Shown here one piece after another: positions 27,895 through 37,759 of a DNA stretch of 64,000 bases. The notes under the pieces are model-generated. The model searched no databases. It was not told the DNA's origin and worked only from the letters and a program-made list of their open reading frames with translations. Each line of letters begins with the position of its first letter. Position 1 is the first letter of the stretch. Source of the DNA: Dehalococcoidia bacterium (lineage in GTDB: Bacteria; Chloroflexota; Dehalococcoidia; Dehalococcoidales; Fen-1064); NCBI GenBank assembly GCA_011171075.1, contig DUFD01000019.1:1-64000 (forward strand), written 5' to 3'. Made by a program: the position numbers and the translations under genes.

Positions 27895-28872
27895 TCATCG
27901 AAGCCCCAAAGACATCAGTGTCTTCACGATTGCGTTACGGAGCCGTCGGGGCAGGAAATCCTTGGCTGCATCGATCAAAAGGGAAAGTCCCCTTACTTCC
28001 ACTAACATAACCGGGCAGGTCTTTAAAGCGCTCAATAAATACAGGATTCCTGTACCTTTATGTCCGGTTCGGGCGGATACTCTAGAACAGAGACAATAAA
28101 GGCTGAAATAGGCTTTATTTTGCAAATGGCTGTAAAGGGGGCCGAGCTCTGCATCCTTGAACACCGATTCCAAAACAGCTGTGTGCGCGTTCTGTAAAAT
28201 ATCCAGACCTGTTATAGCTGTCAAGCTGTTGGTGTGGAACCTGGCTTTCAACAGTGGCTCAGCAAGATGACCAACGGCGTACCTCTTTGCTAGCCGGATG
28301 GACATATCCCAGTCCTCGCTCATGCGGAGCTTGGTATCAAATAGCCCTACACTCTCAAAGCAAGAACGGCGAACTAGGAAAGGGAAGGCGGCATCCTTTT
28401 GGTCCCCTAAAAGAAGGAGAGCTATCTCCTTCTTGCCATCTCGAATAAAGGTGGCTCTGGGACCGCGCGGCCTCGACCGCAGGGGACGGCCGTTTTCGTC
28501 TATGGTGTAGCTCTGTCCGTCACAGAAGCCTGCCTCAGGGTGCTGGTTCATGAATGTTACACACTTCTCGATTGTATTCTCGAACAGGACGTCGTCAGAT
28601 GCAAGAAAGAGCATGTACTCGCCTGTTGCCATCTTAATCGCCGTATTATTGGCAGCGGATACGCCCTGATTCTCCTGGCGGAAGTACTTCACAGCTGGCG
28701 GGAAACCTTTCGCTACTTCCGGGGTGTTGTCTGTGGAGCCGTCATCAATGACGATTACCTCGCAATCTTGGTAGGTCTGGGCTAATGCACTACTCACTGC
28801 CTCCCCGAGGAACTGAGCTTGGTTATAGGCCGGAATAATTATACTAACTCTTGGCACGGCTCTTGACTTCAC
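27895..28872 (-). CDS. Glycosyltransferase, GT2 family (paralog of 26890-27861)
   Basis: High similarity to the adjacent gene over full length. Confidence 0.9.
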   Translation of the reverse strand: MKSRAVPRVSIIIPAYNQAQFLGEAVSSALAQTYQDCEVIVIDDGSTDNTPEVAKGFPPAVKYFRQENQGVSAANNTAIKMATGEYMLFLASDDVLFENTIEKCVTFMNQHPEAGFCDGQSYTIDENGRPLRSRPRGPRATFIRDGKKEIALLLLGDQKDAAFPFLVRRSCFESVGLFDTKLRMSEDWDMSIRLAKRYAVGHLAEPLLKARFHTNSLTAITGLDILQNAHTAVLESVFKDAELGPLYSHLQNKAYFSLYCLCSRVSARTGHKGTGILYLLSALKTCPVMLVEVRGLSLLIDAAKDFLPRRLRNAIVKTLMSLGLR

Positions 28873-30013
28873 CTTCTGACTTTCCCTTGAGGAGCTTTAA
28901 CCAGAGGTCTTGGTACTGCGTTACCATATGTTTCTGACTGAACTGCGAAAGGACCTTAGCCCGGCCATTCTCACCCATTTGACGGGCCTGTTCTGGGTCG
29001 TCAAGAAGAGAAAGCACAGCCTCTGCTAGTGCCTTGGGTTCTCTAGCAGGCACCAGGAAGCCATTCTCCCCCGGAATTACCAGCTCCTTGTTCCCGCCCA
29101 CATCTGTGGCTACCACTGGCTTACCAAGTGCCATGGCTTCCAGTAAGCTGTTGGAGCACCCTTCGTGGTCTACTGAGGAGAGTACCGACACATCAAAGAG
29201 GGACAGGTAATTGCCGACCTGTTGGTGTGCCCCCAAGAAGACCACCTGCTTGGCGAGCTTAAGCTTTTTCGCCATGACCTCTAAGTCGGACCGGAGGGAG
29301 CCATCGCCCAGAATTGCGAAGTGTACTTCTGGCCTGTATTCATGAACTATGCTGGCGCTTTTCAGGAACGTGGCATGGTCTTTCACGGGTGAGATCCAAG
29401 CGCTAATGCCTACCACAGGTTCCCCTGGTTTAAGCCCTGTTTCAGTTCTGATTTCAGCAACTCGGACGGGATCCACCTCCAGACGTCTGAAATCCAGGCC
29501 ATTGTAGATAACCGTTGTTTTCTCTGGCCGGTATCCACGGTCTATTAATAAGCGTTGTCCTGCCACGCTATTAGCCACAGCAATCTGAGCAAAGTGACCC
29601 AGGAAGTCTTCCAAAGTGCAGATTACATAATCGATTCGGCGTGGATTGTTCCTTACCCCACAGCGTTCTGTCACAACCTTTACCGGGGTCCTAACCAGGA
29701 AAGCAGGTAAAAGGCCGAATAGGGTGGCCGAGGAGAGAAACGGCTGGATAACATTAACACGTCTCTGCCGGAGAAGTCTCATGATACGGAGGATAGGCGA
29801 GAGGTCATATCTGTTTACACGCTTGAGGCAGATAAACTCGACTCCCGGTAGTTGCTGTAAATACTCATCGAGAGGTCCCGGGTATAGGGTGATAACTATC
29901 ACGTTGAACAGTTGCTTGTCAATGCCGCTTGCTAGAGCTATGAGCTGCTGCTCGGCACCGCCTCCGCCCGACAAATTTGTCATGAGGAGAACAGTAGGTT
30001 TATGATTTCTCAC
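28844..30013 (-). CDS. Glycosyltransferase, GT4 family
   Basis: NLSGGGGAEQQLIALASGI; EGCSNSLLEAMALGKPVVATDVGGNKELV. Confidence 0.9.
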   Translation of the reverse strand: MRNHKPTVLLMTNLSGGGGAEQQLIALASGIDKQLFNVIVITLYPGPLDEYLQQLPGVEFICLKRVNRYDLSPILRIMRLLRQRRVNVIQPFLSSATLFGLLPAFLVRTPVKVVTERCGVRNNPRRIDYVICTLEDFLGHFAQIAVANSVAGQRLLIDRGYRPEKTTVIYNGLDFRRLEVDPVRVAEIRTETGLKPGEPVVGISAWISPVKDHATFLKSASIVHEYRPEVHFAILGDGSLRSDLEVMAKKLKLAKQVVFLGAHQQVGNYLSLFDVSVLSSVDHEGCSNSLLEAMALGKPVVATDVGGNKELVIPGENGFLVPAREPKALAEAVLSLLDDPEQARQMGENGRAKVLSQFSQKHMVTQYQDLWLKLLKGKSEGEVKSRAKS

Positions 30014-30146
30014 GTGTTACCTCCAAATTTTTCGTCACCGCTCACCATCGCTTCTATTTTTCTCTGTAACCCAATTCCGTATAAGTAAGATTTCTTGTGG
30101 ATGTAGGTCAAGGAGAAATGGTTAAGTAGCCAACATTACGTTCATG

Positions 30147-31586
30147 CTAAGACCTATTGGCTTGTTCATCAGGCTTTGGGACTACGAGTAACTTGACAAC
30201 GGCGATCGAAAAGCCTCCCATGATCCATAATAGCCATACGCTATCCATAACATTATGGGTGAAAGCGTTCACAACATAGGCTACTAAGGCACCGCAGCAA
30301 CCGAGGGCAAGACCCTTTAGGAAGCGGTTCGTCGATTTTCGGTATACGTCTAAGAAATTACGTAGGATACCTACAAATATCGATACGTAAGCCAATAATG
30401 CTAGGGTGCCGTAGGAGAGCCAGGCACGGATGAAGTCATTGTGAACCTCCGTTTGTCCTAGGATACCTCCCGCGCCCTGTGTTTCCATGTATTGGGAACG
30501 GATGTTAGATGAATATTCTAGGGATTCCTCCTGGAAACTGTAGTATCCGATACCTAGGAGAGGATTATCCATGGCGATGCTAATCCCTGCCTGCCAGAGC
30601 ACAGGTCTTGCCGCAGCACTCGAGTCATCGGTGAACCATTGCGAATATCGATTGCTTGTCATGTCGGAGTAGTAAACGAACGCGGCAATCAGAACCAGCG
30701 ACGCCAGCAGCAGTTCCTTTCTAGGCTTGTCCTGCATCCAGAAGATAATGGCAAGAAGCCCTGGAGCTAGGGCATACATACCAGAACGGGTGAAGGTGAA
30801 GTAAAGGGCCGCAATCATGACTATAGTTAACACTGCCAAAATTTTTCTTGCACCGGGGCCTACCCCTTTTAGGAAATATATACTGACCATCGGTATCAGG
30901 ATTACCGGTAGATAAAAAGCTAGATGCAGCGCGCTTTCAGTCAGTCCTTCCGTCCTTGTCCCACCATATCCACTCGTGGTTATACTGAAGGATGGCATTC
31001 CTATATAGCTATAATGCTGCATTACGGCAACTATGGCCGATATGGAGCCCGTTATCAGGACAACTAAGCTCAGAAGCTTGATGTCCCTCCTATTCTCAAC
31101 GACTGCGGGTAGAAGTACGAGGATGGCCATCGCAGTGACCGCCGACCGAGAGTATTTTAGAGTATTTGTCATGTCCGTGTTTACAGCATTGGAAATAGTG
31201 GCGAGGGCGAAGAAAATAATGGCAGGAACAAGAATTCTTCGTGCTCCATTGCCCAGTTCGACACCCCCTCTGTTCTGGAGGATAGGTACCAAGAGTAGGA
31301 CGGCCAGTATTGTCCATAGGAAACGAACGCTAATCTCTAACTCGGGTGTGAGATATATTACGTACTGGCTTGAAGTAAGCTGTCCGACCATTAAGGATGC
31401 CATCGCCCACACCGGGCGTTTGAATAGTAGAACAAATAGGGCAAGTTGTGCAGCCAGTACAAGGGCCAATGGCCATGGTATTCCAAATTGAATTATCCCT
31501 AGCCAAACTAAACCAATTAGGGCGATAATTCCGAGAAGCGCCCTCCGATTTACTAGGCTTGAGTGAGGATGAGAAATGTCTCTCAT
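30147..31586 (-). CDS. O-antigen ligase/polymerase family membrane protein (Wzy-like)
   Basis: Polytopic; C-terminal ...NPLLGIGYYSFQEE...EVHNDFIRAWLSYGTLALLAYVSIF. Confidence 0.85.
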   Translation of the reverse strand: MRDISHPHSSLVNRRALLGIIALIGLVWLGIIQFGIPWPLALVLAAQLALFVLLFKRPVWAMASLMVGQLTSSQYVIYLTPELEISVRFLWTILAVLLLVPILQNRGGVELGNGARRILVPAIIFFALATISNAVNTDMTNTLKYSRSAVTAMAILVLLPAVVENRRDIKLLSLVVLITGSISAIVAVMQHYSYIGMPSFSITTSGYGGTRTEGLTESALHLAFYLPVILIPMVSIYFLKGVGPGARKILAVLTIVMIAALYFTFTRSGMYALAPGLLAIIFWMQDKPRKELLLASLVLIAAFVYYSDMTSNRYSQWFTDDSSAAARPVLWQAGISIAMDNPLLGIGYYSFQEESLEYSSNIRSQYMETQGAGGILGQTEVHNDFIRAWLSYGTLALLAYVSIFVGILRNFLDVYRKSTNRFLKGLALGCCGALVAYVVNAFTHNVMDSVWLLWIMGGFSIAVVKLLVVPKPDEQANRS

Positions 31587-31601
31587 TGTTTACACTTACC
31601 T

Positions 31602-32384
31602 TTACGTCTCAGTGCTATTTCGTGGCTTACAGTAGACACCTATAATTTGACTCCTGAATGGTTCTGTCCATGGTAAAAACTGCATTAACCGGCTAGTCAG
31701 CAGACCAATGGCATAAAAACTTCGACTAAAGGTAAGATAGTCATAAATCTGCTCGATGCCTTTCAGAATTACTCTTTGAAACCCGGTTCGCTTTAAGGCA
31801 TGGTCAAGTTTTTTCTGTGTGTTGCACCTGTAGTAGGTGGGGAAAATGTCCGATTCTTGAGTCCCCTGCATTGCCTTCTTGATGATTCTTTGCCATTGAT
31901 GAGGGACGTAGCGCGATAGGACAAACATGGGGGAAGCAGCACATGGCGTCTTAAACATAATCTTTCCACCCTCGGTCAGAACACGCTGGAATTCGGCGAA
32001 CACCTTTTTAGGGTTTTTGAGATGCTCAATAACAAAATAGCAAATAATGATGTCGAAAGTGCTGTCTTTGATTGGCAGCCTTTCGAGGTCACCCACGATA
32101 AACTTGTCTATGTTTCTCTGGTAGAGCACCTCTGAATCTATACCTACAAGTAAGCCGATGCTCTGCCGATAGCCCCGCAGCACCCAGGACCCTTTACCGC
32201 AGCCCGCATCCAGCACCCTGGCTCCCGGATACATGCTCTGCTCAAGTGCGCCGAATACCGGACTGAAGGTAACCTGGTCTGCTGCTGGGTACAGCCTATC
32301 TTTTAATTTTACTTTAGTCTCAGTGTCGAGCACTGTCCACATCCTTAAACAGTGTTTTCTAGCCTTCTTGTAGTTTGGCTTCAT
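31602..32384 (-). CDS. Class I SAM-dependent methyltransferase
   Basis: VLDAGCGKGSWVLRGY; DIIICYFVIEHLKNPKKVFAEFQRVLTEGG. Confidence 0.87.
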   Translation of the reverse strand: MKPNYKKARKHCLRMWTVLDTETKVKLKDRLYPAADQVTFSPVFGALEQSMYPGARVLDAGCGKGSWVLRGYRQSIGLLVGIDSEVLYQRNIDKFIVGDLERLPIKDSTFDIIICYFVIEHLKNPKKVFAEFQRVLTEGGKIMFKTPCAASPMFVLSRYVPHQWQRIIKKAMQGTQESDIFPTYYRCNTQKKLDHALKRTGFQRVILKGIEQIYDYLTFSRSFYAIGLLTSRLMQFLPWTEPFRSQIIGVYCKPRNSTET

Positions 32385-33765
32385 TGTGCACTATGCTTCT
32401 GCCGTGTCTCACGAAAAGGATTTTATACACCATATATAGTATCGCCTTCCGCTTCTCAAACGCGTATCTCAGCAAATCAAAGATACGCAAATTTTTGATA
32501 TAGAAGGTCAGGTACGCCCGAACTTGTAATAGTTCCATACTTCTTCTATTAAGATTTTCCAGTTCCAGCGCATTTCCCAGGTGTTTGTCGAAGTCTGACC
32601 AATCTCCAGATATGACCTTGTAGCCGCCCTGCCTATTAATTGCCATCTGATATATCTCTGTGCCTGGATATGGGACCATAAGCCCGAAGACGACCTCGGT
32701 AGTATTTAGCTTGGTCGCGAAGGCGATCGTCTTTAGGATATCATCGCGTGTCTCATTGGGATGGCCGATGATGTAGTAGGCACTTGTCATCAGGCCGGCC
32801 TTTTTTGCAGCAAATACAGCTTTCTTAGCCTGCTCTACAGTCACTCCTTTCCCGATCCTTTGTAGTATAGTGTCGTTGCCGGACTCAATTCCTAGTCCCA
32901 CCAGGTCACAACCTGCTTCTCTCAATCTCCGGAATATGTTGTAGTCAGCCAAATCTACTCTTGTCTGTATATCCCATTTCATTTGCTTGTGCAGGCCTTG
33001 CTCAATAATGGAATCAGCCACGTTATGGGCTCTCCTCAAGTTCATCGTAAACGTTTCATCTTGAGCCACAAATCTGCTCGGGTGGAAGTTCTCAGAAAGC
33101 CACTGTATCTCATTAACTATATTTTGAGTAGACCGGTAACGCACTTTCGTCCCTAGAACCCGCATGCAGAAAGCGCATTTGAAAGGACATCCTCGAGCGG
33201 TGAATATGGGATAAGCCTTCGCCTGTGGATACAGATGCCAAGCGGGAAAGGGTAGGCTATCGAGGTCTTCTATCCAGCCCCTTTCTTCGTTGACCACGAT
33301 TCTCCCATTCTTCCTGAAGGCAAGCCCTTTAACACCGTCTAGTTCACCACTTTGCTTCAGTGCACTGATAAGCTCAACTATAGTAGCCTCGCCTTCGCCT
33401 ATAACTAGGTAGTCGAAGGCAGGAAAGTCCTCCATGGTTTTTATCGGTAGCGCTGTGGCGTGAGGTCCCCCGATCACAATAGTGGCATCTGGCATAGCCT
33501 CCTTTATTGCTGCTGCAACCTCGTGAGCACGCCTTACTTCATGGGTCATGGCTGTAATACCGAAGATAGTGGCACCAGTTTCTCGAGCACGATCAACGGT
33601 TTGAGCCAGCGTAAGTCTTTCAAACTGCGCATCAATGATTGTTACTTCTACTCCGTTCCTTTCAAGGACGGCTGCCAGATACCCTAGACTAAGTAGAGGC
33701 ATGTGATACCACTGGCCTTGTAGTATTCTCTCCGGAGCAGTTTTAATCAAGACAACTTCGCTCAT
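32359..33765 (-). CDS. B12-binding domain radical SAM protein
   Basis: Cobalamin-binding N-terminus; TARGCPFKCAFC CxxxCxxC. Confidence 0.9.
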   Translation of the reverse strand: MSEVVLIKTAPERILQGQWYHMPLLSLGYLAAVLERNGVEVTIIDAQFERLTLAQTVDRARETGATIFGITAMTHEVRRAHEVAAAIKEAMPDATIVIGGPHATALPIKTMEDFPAFDYLVIGEGEATIVELISALKQSGELDGVKGLAFRKNGRIVVNEERGWIEDLDSLPFPAWHLYPQAKAYPIFTARGCPFKCAFCMRVLGTKVRYRSTQNIVNEIQWLSENFHPSRFVAQDETFTMNLRRAHNVADSIIEQGLHKQMKWDIQTRVDLADYNIFRRLREAGCDLVGLGIESGNDTILQRIGKGVTVEQAKKAVFAAKKAGLMTSAYYIIGHPNETRDDILKTIAFATKLNTTEVVFGLMVPYPGTEIYQMAINRQGGYKVISGDWSDFDKHLGNALELENLNRRSMELLQVRAYLTFYIKNLRIFDLLRYAFEKRKAILYMVYKILFVRHGRSIVHNEAKLQEG

Positions 33766-33822
33766 TTTTTCTTCTTAAGTATCAACCTTTGTCGACAGCA
33801 GCTGCATCATTAGATTAGTTGA

Positions 33823-34977
33823 CTAATCTGGCTGGCATAATTCGTCAAATACCTTAAGATACTGGTACTTCGTGTTTGACCACCGGTATTTATCATAGAT
33901 TGCTGAACCACCTGCAGCCAGGTTCGCCATTGTGTCGGGATTTCTATAGAGTTCCAGGATGGACTGAGCTAAGTCCTGCTCATTATCGGGTTGATAGAAT
34001 TTCACCGAGTAATCGTCAAAGAATGCTTGCACGGAGGAGTTCGCGGCAACCACAACGGGCTTGTCCAGAGCGAGGTACTCGAATAGTTTATTGGGCAGCA
34101 GTGGTATGAGGGCAGATACTACCCCGATGTCAGCCTCGGCGATTAGTGAAGGCACTCTCTCGAACGGTACTAGGCCAGTGAAGACCACATGGCTGTCGAC
34201 ACCCAGGGATTGAGCCATCTCCTCCAGTTGGGAACGGTATTCACCATCTCCTACTATCATTACCTTTAGATTCGGGATGTCGTCTTTCAATAGAGGTACC
34301 GCCTTAATCAGTGTCTGCACACCATAGTGTTGGGTGAGACTGCCATGAGTTATGAGACAGAAGTGATTCTGCTTCTTATGGGAAGTAGGCGTATGTTGAA
34401 AAACATTCTCATCGGGGACGTTAAGCACCACAGATACTTTTGAAGTGGGAATACCTCTGCTCATTGCCATCTCTTTGCTGGCTTGTTCGGCTGTGATGAT
34501 ATGGTCAGCTAAACTAAGGCACAATCTTGATACACCGCGCATCAGCTGAATTGCTATATGATTGGAGCTAGTCTTATAAATCCTGGCGTAAGTCTCCGGC
34601 GTGTGGTCGAAGACGTTCATTATGATCTTTGCACCAAGGAGCTTGGGGAGAAGGGCTGCGAAAACCAGTATCTCGGGCATGCTAACTACTTCCACCACCC
34701 TATACCTTCTCTTTAAGGACAGCCAGCCGAGTGTCCAGGAAGCCATAATGAGGACTGTTGAATACTCATATATGTATCTAAGGATTCCTCGGCGGTGATG
34801 CTCCACTGGCAGACGATATACATGTACACCACGGACTGATTCACGTCTTTTTTGCCCCTTTTTTCTGAGGCAAACGACATCTACGTCATAGCCGTGCTCT
34901 GCTAATGCCTCAGCGTCCCTTCGGACATGAGCCTCATCCGGGTAGTAGTTGTGTCGAACTATGCATATTCGATTCAC
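33823..34977 (-). CDS. Glycosyltransferase, GT4 family
   Basis: MNRICIVRHNYYPDEAHVRRDAEALAEHGYDVDVVCLR; GT4 C-terminal motifs. Confidence 0.88.
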   Translation of the reverse strand: MNRICIVRHNYYPDEAHVRRDAEALAEHGYDVDVVCLRKKGQKRRESVRGVHVYRLPVEHHRRGILRYIYEYSTVLIMASWTLGWLSLKRRYRVVEVVSMPEILVFAALLPKLLGAKIIMNVFDHTPETYARIYKTSSNHIAIQLMRGVSRLCLSLADHIITAEQASKEMAMSRGIPTSKVSVVLNVPDENVFQHTPTSHKKQNHFCLITHGSLTQHYGVQTLIKAVPLLKDDIPNLKVMIVGDGEYRSQLEEMAQSLGVDSHVVFTGLVPFERVPSLIAEADIGVVSALIPLLPNKLFEYLALDKPVVVAANSSVQAFFDDYSVKFYQPDNEQDLAQSILELYRNPDTMANLAAGGSAIYDKYRWSNTKYQYLKVFDELCQPD

Positions 34978-35004
34978 TCGGTTTTTCCCCTCGCAGTCAA
35001 GCCA

Positions 35005-35964
35005 TCAGCAATGTCTACGCCGCCCGTTTTTCTCTTGGAGTAATTCCTCGTATACTGCGACGATTCGCTTTGCGATATTGCTTTGCTCCATATGACTAAT
35101 CATCTCCCGTCCGTTGGTGCGACCGGGGTGGTTTATTGCCAGAATGAGTTTTTCGGCCACATCATTAGGGTCCTGGCTGCATAAGTAGCAGCCATCAGTA
35201 CCGCCAATTACATCAGCCACATCCCCCACCGGTACGGAAACTACGGGTGTATTGCAAGCCATGGCTTCCTTAATAACCATTGGTGAGCCCTCTCCGTCAG
35301 AGACGAGAAAGAGTGCATCGCAGGCGTTCATGTATACCGGTATTAAATCGTGGGGTTTATCCCAGACCAATACCAGCTCTATTGACGGGTCCTTCTCCCG
35401 GGCTATTTCGACTGCAGCCTGCACTATATCAAACCTTTTTTCTGGTCGGGAGAATTCGCCTACCCACAGAACGAGCTTTTTTTCAGGTGGCAGATTGACC
35501 TTTGCTCGTGCCTCTGCCTGTGGCATCGGGCGAAACACATCAAAGTCGATACCACAGGGGATGACTACTGCCTTCTCATACCCCAGTTTCTGCTTTTGCT
35601 CCTCCGATACCAGGATGACCTTGTCTACTAGGGGGGTTATCATACGCGAGGGGAAACGTTCCCAGGTGGCAAACACCTCGTGGCCGTGATGAGTGAGTAC
35701 CACCGGGTGAAGAAACTGGGTGCGGGCAATGATACCGGAAAACACATAATGGGCGTGGATGATGTCGTAGCGGTGTGTGAGGAGCCATACGCAGAGTCGG
35801 AATATACCCCAAACGTAGTTGAGCTTGTTCTTTCTCCCGTTGACAAAAAATACATCGATGTCAATTCCTTCTTTCCGCAAAGCCTCTACCTGGTCTCGGA
35901 CAAAACTTCCTAGAATCGGCATGTCCGGGGTGGGGTACATATTGGTTAGCACAAGCACTTTCAT
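35005..35964 (-). CDS. Glycosyltransferase, GT4 family
   Basis: MKVLVLTNMYPTPDMPILGSFVRDQVEAL; GEGSPMVIKEAMACNTPVVSVPVGDV. Confidence 0.88.
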   Translation of the reverse strand: MKVLVLTNMYPTPDMPILGSFVRDQVEALRKEGIDIDVFFVNGRKNKLNYVWGIFRLCVWLLTHRYDIIHAHYVFSGIIARTQFLHPVVLTHHGHEVFATWERFPSRMITPLVDKVILVSEEQKQKLGYEKAVVIPCGIDFDVFRPMPQAEARAKVNLPPEKKLVLWVGEFSRPEKRFDIVQAAVEIAREKDPSIELVLVWDKPHDLIPVYMNACDALFLVSDGEGSPMVIKEAMACNTPVVSVPVGDVADVIGGTDGCYLCSQDPNDVAEKLILAINHPGRTNGREMISHMEQSNIAKRIVAVYEELLQEKNGRRRHC

Positions 35965-35968
35965 TTGT

Positions 35969-37744
35969 CTATATTCCCGCTCGGCTCCGTTTATTTAACT
36001 GACTTGGGTTGGAAAGAAATATTCCATTCAGGGATGTCTCGAAGTTCTCGTAGTAAGGGACCATGACCTCATGGACGATTTCATCGGCGGTGGTACTGAA
36101 CTCTCTATCCGTTCTCTTTGGCTGCAAATTGTAGCGGTCTGCAAGTGCCATATAAACTCTCCGCTGTCGACGCAGATAATCGGGGTCCGTATCCTCGTCC
36201 TTACGCTGGGCACACACATCCTCCGGCAGGTCTAAAAGATAGGCCACGTTCGGCTTTGGCACGAGTGTTAACATCAGTTTGATAGCAAGTCGGCTAAGTC
36301 TGTCTTTAGCATCAAGGGATGATTCCATCTCGGCGGCGGCATCGAAGGCGTACCGGTCACAAATAACTATCTTCCCACATAGTAATGGTAGCTTGACCTT
36401 GAAAAAGTAGGCCAATACCATGTCGGTGGCTACAAGATAGGACCAGAGGAAGCGTAGGAGGGAATTCTGTAGTCGTTCTCTTCGATCCGGAGCACCCGGC
36501 TTCGCCCATTGTACTCTGTTTCTAAGCAGGACTTTCCCCCAGTGACTGAATAATTTAGTGAGTCCAAAGGTGCCACACCGGTTCCAGTAGTACTTTATTC
36601 TGAGGTCGCTGATATTTAGAGCCCTGATTAGCGCCTGCGCGTGTTCTGTCTTCCCCGAGCCGTCGGGGCCACTGAACGAGACCAGGAAGGCGGGCTGGGG
36701 GCGGATTCCTGACTTTAATTTGATACCACCGGCCAGGGTTTGAACGGCTTCGGATAGTTTTTCTCTCAAGCTGTGCTGCGGGTCTCGCAGGATTTTCCCG
36801 TAATAGAGGAATTTGCTAAAAATAAAAGAAAATGCAAAGGGTAGCGAGACCGGAGTAAGTCGGGTGATTCTGCGATAGTAGCGGTGAATCATCGGGTGAC
36901 GCTTGAGTGAGGTCTCCCATCTATTCAGGTTACGAACGGGAATGCTGGTTTCTCCCCAGAGCGATTTCTCGATGTGGGCGCATATCAGGAGGCATAAGTG
37001 GAGTCCGTCAAGCCATCCACGCTGAGAGGCCGCGTTTTCCATGTATGCCCAATCGATTTCACCTTCTCGCCAGCATTCACATATCTTGACTATATCTCCC
37101 AGGCGGAACTGTTTGTTCTCATAAAAACCGTGGGCTATTGTAATTAATATCACGTCTTCGGGCGAAGGAACACGGACAGCTTCGTCGTCGTAAGAGATGA
37201 GTGAGTTTTGCCAGATAGGCGCGTCATCCAGGAAGCAAGCGTCCCAGCCTACCCAAGTATGAAGGTGAATAGCGGATACACATCGTCCACTGTGGAATTT
37301 CCGAAAGAGGAATTTGTGTGACTCCTCGATATTTTTCAGTTCTATATAGCCGAGTTCTACTAAAATGGCCTTGGCTACCTGCTCGTGTTCCTCCTTCACG
37401 AGCACGTCGAGGTTGTCGCTGGTGTATGGGAAGGACGGGAACCTGCCGGCAGACTTGATGAGAATACAGGAGATACCTTTCTGGGCCCACCGGTCCCGGA
37501 CTTTAATATATTCTGCCCTGGCAGAAGAGAGAAGCTCCTCTTGCTGATGTCTGGCAGTTTGAAACTCGGGCAAATTCTGGAGTTGTTGCAGGCCGTTGCT
37601 ATGATTTAAGGCCAGCAGAGGATACTTGTTCTCTTCCCAGTATGCCAGTAGAGCTGGAATATCGAGGCTTTCAGGAGTCTCTGGTAAAAAGCCATCGACT
37701 ATTTGAGCAGATACAGAAGTTAGTCTCATCATGGATGTTTCCAT
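35969..37744 (-). CDS. Fusion: nucleotidyltransferase-family (NTP_transf_5-like) domain + thymidylate-kinase-like P-loop domain
   Basis: N-terminal nucleotidyltransferase-like region; C-terminal SGPDGSGKTEHAQAL Walker A, CDRYAFDAAAEM, RKDEDTDPDYLRRQR. Confidence 0.75.
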   Translation of the reverse strand: METSMMRLTSVSAQIVDGFLPETPESLDIPALLAYWEENKYPLLALNHSNGLQQLQNLPEFQTARHQQEELLSSARAEYIKVRDRWAQKGISCILIKSAGRFPSFPYTSDNLDVLVKEEHEQVAKAILVELGYIELKNIEESHKFLFRKFHSGRCVSAIHLHTWVGWDACFLDDAPIWQNSLISYDDEAVRVPSPEDVILITIAHGFYENKQFRLGDIVKICECWREGEIDWAYMENAASQRGWLDGLHLCLLICAHIEKSLWGETSIPVRNLNRWETSLKRHPMIHRYYRRITRLTPVSLPFAFSFIFSKFLYYGKILRDPQHSLREKLSEAVQTLAGGIKLKSGIRPQPAFLVSFSGPDGSGKTEHAQALIRALNISDLRIKYYWNRCGTFGLTKLFSHWGKVLLRNRVQWAKPGAPDRRERLQNSLLRFLWSYLVATDMVLAYFFKVKLPLLCGKIVICDRYAFDAAAEMESSLDAKDRLSRLAIKLMLTLVPKPNVAYLLDLPEDVCAQRKDEDTDPDYLRRQRRVYMALADRYNLQPKRTDREFSTTADEIVHEVMVPYYENFETSLNGIFLSNPSQLNKRSRAGI

Positions 37745-37759
37745 TGACGTCTCCCCTTA

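Noticed and set aside
33812-33829. AGATTAGT-TG-ACTAATCT inverted repeat at the end of a glycosyltransferase gene
   Set aside because: Short, AT-rich, no U-tract; too weak to call a terminator.
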